Source of the DNA: DATBLE01 sp963837265
Lineage (GTDB): Bacteria > Actinomycetota > Thermoleophilia > Gaiellales > Gaiellaceae
Direction: 5' to 3'
Length of the DNA: 64,000 bases
NCBI GenBank assembly: GCA_963837265.1
Contig: CAWIMQ010000011.1
Span: forward strand, 124,001 to 188,000
In this document: positions 55,240 to 62,488 of the stretch, piece by piece
How positions within the stretch are numbered: the first letter of the stretch is position 1
Layout: each line of letters begins with the position of its first letter
The notes under the pieces: model-generated
Told to the model about the DNA's origin: nothing
Databases searched by the model: none
Seen by the model: only the letters and a program-made list of their open reading frames with translations
Translations under genes and position numbers: made by a program

Positions 55240-56827
55240 GCCTGCGGCCGCCGACGTGGCCCCCGCAGCGCGGCCCCTCCGGGTGCTCTTCTTCATGGAG
55301 CACCTGGGCCGGTACCTGCGCTTCTTCGACTCCGTGATCCGCGAGCTGCTCGAGCGGGGCCACTCCGTCCGTCTCGTCTTCGAGCGCGAGGAGGGCGCGC
55401 CGGGCCCGCTGGACCAGGCCTGGCTGGCGCGGATGGAGCGCCACCCCCGCTTCGAGTGGGGGCACTCGCTGGCGTGGCGGCGCGACCCGTGGTTCCGGGT
55501 CGCGCGACCGGTGCGGGGAGCGCTCGACTACGTGTACTTCCTCCAGCTCGGCGCGGAGAGGGTGCCGTACCTGCTCCAGCGGGCGCGCCGCCGCACCCCG
55601 GTCGGCTTCCGGGCGCTCATGCGGCTTCCGGGAATGACCTCGGCTCGGGCGCTCCGCGTGTGGGCGAAGATCCTCGACGCCTGCGACCGCGCGATCCCGC
55701 TCAGCCGGCGCGTCCAGCAACTCGTGCGCGACGACCATCCGGACGTCGTGCTCGTCACCCCGCACCTGATGCCGAGCTCGACCGACACCCACTACGCGCG
55801 CAGCGCGGCCGCGACCGGCGTTCCGACGGCGGTCTGCATCGCGAGCTGGGACAACCTCTCGAGCAAGCAGCTCATGCGGGTCGTCCCGGACCTCGTCACG
55901 GTCTGGAACGACACGCAGAAGGAGGAGGCGGTCGGCCTGCACGGCGTCCCCGCCGACCGCGTGGTCGCCACGGGCGCCCAGTGCTTCGACCACTGGTTCG
56001 GGTGGCCGCCGCGGCCGCGCGACGAGTTCTGCGCGCGGGTCGGACTGGATGCGGAGAAGCCGTACATCGTCTACCTCGGCGGAGCGCTCTTCCCGACGTC
56101 GATCATCGAGGCCGAGTACTGCGTACGCTGGATCCGCGCGCTCCGCGCGAGCGCGGAACCCGCGCTCCGCGGGGCGGGCATCCTGGTCAGGCCGCACCCG
56201 AAGCGCGTCGCCGAGTGGAGGACGGTCGACTTCGCCGGCTTCGACGACGTCGTCGTCTGGCCGGAGAACGTCGAGATGCCGGTCGAGCCGGCGACCCGTG
56301 CGGACTACTTCGACTCGATCTACCACAGCGCGGTCGCGTTCGGGATCAACACGACCGCGCTGATCGAGGCGGGGATCATCGGGCGAGCCGTGCACACGAT
56401 CACCGTTCCCGAGTTTGCCGCCTCCCAGGGCGGCGTCCTCCACTTCCGCTACCTCCGCGAGATCGGGGGCGGGCTCGTCCAGGTCTCGGCGACGCTCGAG
56501 GAGCACGTCGCCCGGCTCGCGGAGGTGCTCGCGGGCCGCGACACCGAGGGCGAGGAGGCGGCCCGGCGCTTCACGGAGCTGTTCGTCCGGCCGCAGGGCG
56601 TCCAGGTTCCCTCGACGCCCGTCTTCGTCGACTCCGTCGAGGAGCTCGCCAGGCGCGGGCCGCACGAGCGAGCCCGCGAGCCGCGCTGGCTGGTCGTGCT
56701 CCGGCCGCCGCTTGCCCTGCTCCGGGTCCCGTTCTTCCTCAGGCGCGTGCGGCTGAAGGTCGCCCTCGAGGCGCGCAGGCTGGCCGGCCGGGCCCTCCGT
56801 GCGCCGGCGTCCGCCGGCGACCGCTAG
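55217..56827 (+). CDS. SWDNL-family GT-B-like transferase, copy 8
   Basis: A 536-residue member, the second longest single-domain copy. The GTG at 55217 overlaps the ATPase gene by 23 bp. Motifs: ASWDNLSSKQLMRVVPDLVT, VWNDTQKEEAVGLHG, GAQCFDHWFG, IVYLGGALFPTSIIE, LVRPHPKRVAEW, NTTALIEAGIIGRAVHT and SQGGVLHFRYL. The C-terminal 45 residues (PLALLRVPFFLRRVRLKVAL) form a hydrophobic-basic helix suited to membrane binding. Coupling to the exporter suggests that it acts on the exported chain. It belongs to the subgroup with D-x-W-F (copies 1, 8-12). Confidence 0.7.
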   Translation: MSAARHPEPAAADVAPAARPLRVLFFMEHLGRYLRFFDSVIRELLERGHSVRLVFEREEGAPGPLDQAWLARMERHPRFEWGHSLAWRRDPWFRVARPVRGALDYVYFLQLGAERVPYLLQRARRRTPVGFRALMRLPGMTSARALRVWAKILDACDRAIPLSRRVQQLVRDDHPDVVLVTPHLMPSSTDTHYARSAAATGVPTAVCIASWDNLSSKQLMRVVPDLVTVWNDTQKEEAVGLHGVPADRVVATGAQCFDHWFGWPPRPRDEFCARVGLDAEKPYIVYLGGALFPTSIIEAEYCVRWIRALRASAEPALRGAGILVRPHPKRVAEWRTVDFAGFDDVVVWPENVEMPVEPATRADYFDSIYHSAVAFGINTTALIEAGIIGRAVHTITVPEFAASQGGVLHFRYLREIGGGLVQVSATLEEHVARLAEVLAGRDTEGEEAARRFTELFVRPQGVQVPSTPVFVDSVEELARRGPHERAREPRWLVVLRPPLALLRVPFFLRRVRLKVALEARRLAGRALRAPASAGDR

Positions 56828-56833
56828 GCGGCC

Positions 56834-58285
56834 GTGCGGGCTCTCTTCTCGGTCGAGACGCCGCTCTCGCTCGTTCCCTACCAGTCGGTGATCTCCGAGC
56901 TCGCCGCGCGCGGCCACGAGGTGGTGGTCGCGATCCACTCCGAGCGCGCGTTCGGCTGGCGGGAGCGCCTGCTCGCCGGGCTCGACGACGCGCAGGTGAC
57001 GGTCGAGGCGGCCGTCTCGCCGCCGCCCGATCGCTGGCTGGAGCTCGCCGCCGACCTGCGCTCGTCCCGTGACCTGTTCCAGTTCCTGGCGCCGGGCTTC
57101 AACGAGACCTACCGGTCCCGGGCCCGGCGGCGCGCGCCGCGGCCGGCCGCCGCGCTGGCGCGGACGCGGCTCGGGCGCACGCGCCCCGCCAGGCGGGCGG
57201 TCGTCCTCGCTCTCGGGGCGCTCGAACGCGCGGTGCCGGCGAGCCCGGAGATCGAGCGCTACCTGCGCGGGCAGCGGCCCGACGTCGTGCTCTTCACCCC
57301 CTACCTGGGGCTCCGCTCGGTCCAGCCCGATTTCCTGCGCGCAGCCCAGGCGCTCGGGCTGCGCACGGCGATCTGCGTGCGGAGCTGGGACAACCTCTCG
57401 AGCAAGTCGGTCGTCCGCCCGATCCCTGATCGGCTCTTCGTCTGGAACGAGATCCAGCGCCGGGAGGCCGAGACCCTCCACGGCTTTCCGTCGCGGCGCG
57501 TGGTCGTGACGGGCGCCCAGTGCTTCGACGAGTGGTTCACCTGGGCGGCGAGCCCGCGGGAGGAGTTCGCGGCGCGGGCCGGGCTCGATCCCGCCCGGCC
57601 GTTCGTGCTCTACGTCTGCGGCTCGCCGTGGACGGGCCAGACGGAGGTCGACTTCGTCCGGCGGTGGGCGGCGGCGATCCGCGCCGACCGCGCGCTCGCG
57701 GGGACGTGCATCCTCGTCCGCCCGCATCCCAAGCGGCCCGATGCCTGGCGCGACGTCGACCCCCGGGACCTGCCGGACCTGACCGTCTTCCCGGCGGACG
57801 CGCATGCCCCGGTCGACCGCCGGTCCAAGGCCGACTACTACGACTCGATCTACCACAGCGCCGCGGTCGTCGGCCTGAACACGAGCGCGATGATCGAGGC
57901 GGCGATCGTGGGCCGGCCCGTGCTCACCGTCCTCGACCCCGAGTACGAGCGCGTGCAGGAGGGGACGCTCCACTTTCGCTACCTCCTCGAGGTCGGCGGC
58001 GGGCTGCTGTCCGTCTCCCGGACGCTCGGCGAGCACGTCCACCAGCTTGCCCGGGCGATCGAGGCCGGAGCCGGCACGCGTGCCGACGCATTCGTCCGCG
58101 AGTTCGTGCGGCCGTACGGCCTCGACACGCCGGCGACGCCGCTCTTCGTCGACGAGGTCGAGCGGCTCGCGGCGGCACGACCGCCGCGGGTCGCCCGGAC
58201 GCCGCTCCCGCTCCGGCCGCTGCGGCCGCTGCTGGCTCCGCTCGCGACCCGATCGGCCCGGTACGCGGGCGTGGGCCGGGGTTGA
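56834..58285 (+). CDS. SWDNL-family GT-B-like transferase, copy 9
   Basis: A 483-residue member from the GTG at 56834, 6 nt after copy 8. Motifs: RSWDNLSSKSVVRPIPDRLF, VWNEIQRREAETLHG, GAQCFDEWFTW, VLYVCGSPWTGQTEVDFVR, LVRPHPKRPDAW, NTSAMIEAAIVGRPVLT and QEGTLHFRYLL. A Pro/Arg/Leu-rich tail (LPLRPLRPLLAPLATRSAR) ends the protein. With copies 8 and 10 it makes a run of three same-direction paralogues after the ABC genes. Confidence 0.7.
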   Translation: MRALFSVETPLSLVPYQSVISELAARGHEVVVAIHSERAFGWRERLLAGLDDAQVTVEAAVSPPPDRWLELAADLRSSRDLFQFLAPGFNETYRSRARRRAPRPAAALARTRLGRTRPARRAVVLALGALERAVPASPEIERYLRGQRPDVVLFTPYLGLRSVQPDFLRAAQALGLRTAICVRSWDNLSSKSVVRPIPDRLFVWNEIQRREAETLHGFPSRRVVVTGAQCFDEWFTWAASPREEFAARAGLDPARPFVLYVCGSPWTGQTEVDFVRRWAAAIRADRALAGTCILVRPHPKRPDAWRDVDPRDLPDLTVFPADAHAPVDRRSKADYYDSIYHSAAVVGLNTSAMIEAAIVGRPVLTVLDPEYERVQEGTLHFRYLLEVGGGLLSVSRTLGEHVHQLARAIEAGAGTRADAFVREFVRPYGLDTPATPLFVDEVERLAAARPPRVARTPLPLRPLRPLLAPLATRSARYAGVGRG

Positions 58286-58300
58286 CTCCGGCGCGGGGCG

Positions 58301-59677
58301 GTGACCATCCTGTTCCAGCTCGCGTTTCCCGGCTACCTGCGGATGTACGGATCGGTGATCCGGCTGCTCGCCGAGCGGGGACACCGCGTGCTCGTCTCCT
58401 ACGACGATCCGGACAAGCGTCGCGATCCCGCCGTCGCCGAGCTGGAGGCCGTCCCCGGCGTGTGGGTCGTGGCGCCGCTCCCGGCGCCGGCACGGCGGGC
58501 CGAGCCCGCGATCGAGCGGCTGCGCGCGGCGACCGACTATCTGCGCTACCTCGATCCCCGCTTCGCCGGCGCACCCCACCTGCGCCGACGGCTCGACAAG
58601 TACCTCGACGGGCGCCTGCAGGTGCTTCGGCGGCTCCCCTACGGCTCGCGGCTCGCGGCGCCGGCGCTGCGGCTCGGGCTCGCGCTCGAGCGGCTCGTGC
58701 CGAGCGACCGGGGAGTCGAGCGAGCGGTCGCGGCGCTCGCGCCGGACGTCGTCGTCGTCACGCCGCTGATCGGCCGGAGCCGCCGCAACCGGCGGCAGAC
58801 CGACACCGTGAAAGCGGCGCGAAGGCTCGGGATCCCGAGCGGCTTCGCCGTCGCGAGCTGGGACCATCTGACGACGAAGGGAGTCCTCAAGGCGCAGCCG
58901 GACGCGACGTTCGTCTGGAACGAGATCCAGCGGCGGGACGCCGTCGAGCTGCACGGGGTGCGCGGGGACGGCGTCGTCGTCACCGGGGCGCAGCTCTTCG
59001 ACGGCTGGTTCGAGCGCCGGCCGAGCGAGTCGCGCGCCGGCTTCGCCGCCCGCGTGGGGCTTCCGGCGACGCCCTTCGTGCTCTACGCGGGGTCCTCTCC
59101 GAACGTCGCTCCTGCCGACCTCGAGATCCGGTTCGTCCGGCGCTGGCTCGCCGCGCTCCGCGAGAGCGGCGAGCCGCTGCTCGCCGGGCTCGGCGTCCTG
59201 GTTCGCCCGCACCCGTACAACGTTCCGAGCTGGGCGAACGTCGACCTGGGCGCTCTCGGGGGGGCGGTCGCGCCGCGCACGCCGCCCGAGCTTCCGATGA
59301 CGGAGGAGGACGAGGCGCTGTATTTCGACTCGGTCCACTTCTCGTCGGCCGTGGTCGGCATCAACACGAGCGCGATGATCGAGTCGTTCGTCCAGAGGCG
59401 GCCCGTGCTGACGATCCGCAGCCCCGAGTTCCGGGAGACGCAGCAGGGCACGCTCCACTTCAACGAGCTGCTCGGGGCCGCGCGCGAGGCGCTGCAGGTG
59501 GCGCCCACGATCGAGGAGCACCTGGCGCAGCTCCGGGCGACGCTGGAGCGCCCGGAGCCCGTCGTGGCCGGGATCGAGGCGTTCCTCCGCGCCTTCGTCC
59601 GGCCGCACGGCCTCGACCGGGCGGCGACGCCGGCTCTTGCGCGCGCGATCGAGGGCCTCGCGGCGCGCCGGCGGTAG
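58301..59677 (+). CDS. SWDNL-family GT-B-like transferase, copy 10
   Basis: A 458-residue, more divergent member from the GTG at 58301. Motifs: ASWDHLTTKGVLKAQPDATF (His replacing Asn), VWNEIQRRDAVELHG, GAQLFDGWFE, VLYAGSSPNVAPADLEIR, LVRPHPYNVPSW, NTSAMIESFVQRRPVLT (the A-I-x-G of other copies is changed) and QQGTLHFNELL. No basic tail. The changes next to the putative donor site suggest a different substrate from its neighbours. Convergent with the sulfotransferase gene, whose stop is 1 bp away. Confidence 0.68.
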   Translation: MTILFQLAFPGYLRMYGSVIRLLAERGHRVLVSYDDPDKRRDPAVAELEAVPGVWVVAPLPAPARRAEPAIERLRAATDYLRYLDPRFAGAPHLRRRLDKYLDGRLQVLRRLPYGSRLAAPALRLGLALERLVPSDRGVERAVAALAPDVVVVTPLIGRSRRNRRQTDTVKAARRLGIPSGFAVASWDHLTTKGVLKAQPDATFVWNEIQRRDAVELHGVRGDGVVVTGAQLFDGWFERRPSESRAGFAARVGLPATPFVLYAGSSPNVAPADLEIRFVRRWLAALRESGEPLLAGLGVLVRPHPYNVPSWANVDLGALGGAVAPRTPPELPMTEEDEALYFDSVHFSSAVVGINTSAMIESFVQRRPVLTIRSPEFRETQQGTLHFNELLGAAREALQVAPTIEEHLAQLRATLERPEPVVAGIEAFLRAFVRPHGLDRAATPALARAIEGLAARRR

Positions 59678-59678
59678 G

Positions 59679-60728
59679 TCAGGCGGCGGCCGACTGCGCG
59701 GCCGCCCGCTCGTACAGGCCGCCCGCGAGCTCGTCGATGCGCGCCAGCGTCGCGGCGTCGAGCTCGTCGCGGTAGGCGGCGACGGGCTCGCGGCGGATGC
59801 CGTGGCGGTCGACCGGCCGGATGGAGTTCGCCCTGATCGGCCGGCCGTTGAAGGTGGGAACGAGCAGCACCGGCGACATGGTGATGCGGAGGCGTTCGGC
59901 GACCTGCGTCATCGCCCGCTCGACGTCATCGACGAGCTGCTCGTACGTGAGCACCAGCACGCGCTCGGGGTGGCGCCTCTGCGCCTCCAGCGCGGCCTCG
60001 GCGGACGTCCGCCACGCCGCCAGGCTCGACTCCAGGTCGGGCCATTTCGCGCGCATCGACTCGATCGTCCTCATCGACGCGTACCACGCGCGGGGATCGC
60101 GGACGAGCGAGATCAGCGTCCCGTCGGGATACGCGGAGAAGAGCCGCTCGACGTTCTCCGGCCTCGTCCCGAGCCGCGGCGCGAAGCCTGTCACCACCTT
60201 CTTCGGCTCCGTGTAGAGGTTGTGGTTGTCGAGCCACGCGTTGAAGTAGGAGGTGAAGTAGCAGTCGAGGACGTCGCGCTCCCGCTCGATCGGCCGCGAC
60301 GACACGCACCGCATGAAGATCGCGTGCTGGAGCCGCGGCAGGAAGCAGAAGGGGAAGATGTCCTTGTCCTCGAGAGCCGACTTCCGGTACCCCTCGCGCA
60401 GGTGTCCGGAGACCTTCTTCTCGTACAGGACCCGGAAGCAGTGCTCGGGGTCGTCGAGGACGAGCGGCGGCCAGTCGCGGCTGGCCGGATAGCCGATGTG
60501 CAGCTGCTGCGGATGCGCGTGGCACTCGGCGTGACCGTCGAAGAGCTGGCTGAGCAGCGTGCCGCCGGAGCGCTGGATCTGCGAGACGAGGACGAGCGGC
60601 TCGCGGACCTCGACGACATGGTCGAGCCGGGCGCGGGAGACGGCGTCGTACTCCTCGAGCTTCGAGAGCCGCTCCCACTCCCTGCGCCGGACGCGCCCGC
60701 CCGACGCCTTCCCGGCCTGCTCAGGCAC
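59679..60728 (-). CDS. Sulfotransferase, LPS-sulfotransferase-like, second copy
   Basis: A 349-residue paralogue of the sulfotransferase at 39764. PLVLVSQIQRSGGTLLSQLFDGHAECHAHP has the 5'-phosphosulfate loop (QRSGGTLL) and TLISLVRDPRAWYASMRTIE the 3'-phosphate site; YFTSYFNAWLDNHNL and TFNGRPIRANS are shared with the other copy. The GTG at 60728 overlaps the stop of the upstream transferase gene (copy 11) by 8 bp, so glycosyl transfer and sulfation by this pair are likely linked. The N-terminal 45 residues are charged and not conserved. Confidence 0.8.
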   Translation of the reverse strand: MPEQAGKASGGRVRRREWERLSKLEEYDAVSRARLDHVVEVREPLVLVSQIQRSGGTLLSQLFDGHAECHAHPQQLHIGYPASRDWPPLVLDDPEHCFRVLYEKKVSGHLREGYRKSALEDKDIFPFCFLPRLQHAIFMRCVSSRPIERERDVLDCYFTSYFNAWLDNHNLYTEPKKVVTGFAPRLGTRPENVERLFSAYPDGTLISLVRDPRAWYASMRTIESMRAKWPDLESSLAAWRTSAEAALEAQRRHPERVLVLTYEQLVDDVERAMTQVAERLRITMSPVLLVPTFNGRPIRANSIRPVDRHGIRREPVAAYRDELDAATLARIDELAGGLYERAAAQSAAA

Positions 60729-62385
60729 CGGCTCCGTAGCTGCCGACCCCTTCACCGTCGGGCGGGGCGCCGTCGCGGGCGGCCGGATACCGGAGCGGTG
60801 CCTCCGGCCCGGCTCGCTCCGGGACGGGCGGCTCGCGCCGTGCCAGGCGGGCGACGAAGCCGGCGGCCGCCGCTCCGAGCACGGCCGGCGTGAGGGCGGC
60901 CCGCAGCAGCGTCGCTCCGGCGCCGCGGCGGCCGGGGGCCGCCCGGCTGCGGGCGAGCTGCTCGATCTCGTCTGCGAGGATCGGCGTCGCGGGGCGGTCG
61001 AGCCCGTGGGGGCGCACGAACGAGCCGACGAACCGCCGCGTCCGCTCCCCGTCGGCGCCGGGGCCGTCGATCGCGGCGGCGAGCTGGTCGAGATGCTCGT
61101 CGAGCGTGCTGCTCGTGTGGACGAAGCCGCCGTTTCCCACGAGCAGGTGCTGGAAGTGGAGGGTTCCGAGCTGCGTCCCCGCGAACTGCGGCGGGAGAGG
61201 CACCAGGACGCTCTTGCCGAGAATCGCCGCCTCGATGAGCGCGCTCGTGTTGATGCCGACGACGGCGGCGCTGTGTGCGAGCGAGTCGAAGAAGTCGCTG
61301 CGCGCCCGGCCGGCGTCCGGCTGCGCTGCTTCAGGCGGCCAGAGAACGGCGTTGCCGAGGTCCGACACCCCCGTGCCCGCCCACTGCGCGGCGTTCTGCG
61401 GGTGGGGCCGAACGAGCACCCCGATGTCGCGGAGGCCGGGGCGCGCATCCGACCGCAGCCGGGCCAGCCACGCGCGGACGAACGGGACCTCGTCCGGCGC
61501 GATGAACGCCGACGAGCAGACGTAGAGCAGGTACGGCCGGTCGGGAGCGAGGCCGACCTGCCGGGCGAAATCGGCGTAGCCGCAGCTCGGGGCGCGCTCG
61601 AACCACTCGTCGAGCTTCGGCGCGCCGGTGGCGCTCACGCGGTCCGGCGGGACCCCGTGCAGCTCGACCGCCTCGCGTGCCTGGGCCTCGTTCCACACGA
61701 ACACGCGGTCCGGGATCGTCCGGATCAGGCCCTTGCCCGTCAGGTTGTCCCAGCTCGCGACCGCGACGGCAGAGGGGATGCCGAGCGCGCGCGCGCTCTT
61801 CAGGTACTCGACCTGAGAGCTCGCGAACTCGACGACGGGGGAGACGAGCACGGCGTCGGGCCGGCGGCCGCGGAGGAACGCGTCGATCTCGCGCGACGTG
61901 GGGATCGCGCGCTCGACCGCGCCGAGCAGGCCGGTCGTCGTCCGTGAGACCCGCTCGCTCGTGTGCGACTGCACGAGGCGCACCAGCCGGAGGGCGAGCC
62001 ATGCGCTCACCGGGTCGACGGCGCGGGCCGTGCGGATGTGGTCGGTCAGCTTCCGGGCCATCCGGGACCGCAGGGCGGGTGAGTCCGCGTACCGCGGGTG
62101 CGCGTAGCGGCCGAGATCGACCAGGCCGCGGGCGAGCGAGGCGAGCGGGCGCCAGCCGTCGTGGCGGCGTCGCAGCGGCGCCTCGCCGACCGAGACCCGC
62201 TCGTGGGCAGCGGCGAGCTCGGTCGCCAGGCGGGCGTCGCCCGGGTCCTTCTCGAGCTGCGTGAAGGCGAGGTGCACCTCGTGCCCCCGCTCGTCGAGCT
62301 GCCGCACCACCGAGCCGAAGTGCCTGAGGTACCCGCTGTGCAGCATGAACCAGACGATCCGCAGCGGCCGGGTGTCCCGATCCAT
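60721..62385 (-). CDS. SWDNL-family GT-B-like transferase, copy 11
   Basis: A 554-residue member, the longest single-domain copy within the window. The ATG at 62385 follows a TAGACT box by 8 nt. N-terminus: IVWFMLHSGYLRHFGSVVRQ. Motifs: ASWDNLTGKGLIRTIPDRVF, VWNEAQAREAVELHG, GAPKLDEWFE, LLYVCSSAFIAPDEVPFVR, LVRPHPQNAAQW, NTSALIEAAILGKSVLV (Ser and Val replacing Pro and Thr) and TQLGTLHFQHLL. Beyond residue 480 comes a hydrophobic segment (LLRAALTPAVLGAAAAGFVA) and a disordered Pro/Gly tail. Forms an operon with the sulfotransferase. Confidence 0.7.
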   Translation of the reverse strand: MDRDTRPLRIVWFMLHSGYLRHFGSVVRQLDERGHEVHLAFTQLEKDPGDARLATELAAAHERVSVGEAPLRRRHDGWRPLASLARGLVDLGRYAHPRYADSPALRSRMARKLTDHIRTARAVDPVSAWLALRLVRLVQSHTSERVSRTTTGLLGAVERAIPTSREIDAFLRGRRPDAVLVSPVVEFASSQVEYLKSARALGIPSAVAVASWDNLTGKGLIRTIPDRVFVWNEAQAREAVELHGVPPDRVSATGAPKLDEWFERAPSCGYADFARQVGLAPDRPYLLYVCSSAFIAPDEVPFVRAWLARLRSDARPGLRDIGVLVRPHPQNAAQWAGTGVSDLGNAVLWPPEAAQPDAGRARSDFFDSLAHSAAVVGINTSALIEAAILGKSVLVPLPPQFAGTQLGTLHFQHLLVGNGGFVHTSSTLDEHLDQLAAAIDGPGADGERTRRFVGSFVRPHGLDRPATPILADEIEQLARSRAAPGRRGAGATLLRAALTPAVLGAAAAGFVARLARREPPVPERAGPEAPLRYPAARDGAPPDGEGVGSYGAGA

Positions 62386-62393
62386 GCGCGCTG

Positions 62394-62450
62394 AGTCTAG
62401 CTTCGCGCCTGGAAGGGCCCGGGTGTGCGCGTCGCCACGGCGGCTACCAT
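62394..62450. promoter_or_regulatory. Divergent promoters of copies 11 and 12
   Basis: Leftward TAGACT (62399-62394) ends 8 nt before the copy 11 ATG. Rightward TACCAT (62445-62450) lies 38 nt before the copy 12 ATG, which unlike most genes here has a normal Shine-Dalgarno sequence, AGGAG at 62477-62481, 7 nt from the start. Confidence 0.4.
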
Positions 62451-62488
62451 TCGTGCGCGAGCTCCGCCGGGCCCGCAGGAGCGACGCC

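Noticed and set aside
55220..59608. A leftward open frame of about 1,460 codons opposite three transferase genes
   Set aside because: Its translation is Arg/Asp/Glu-rich with no domain, while the opposite strand encodes three intact SWDNL-family proteins with the expected motifs.
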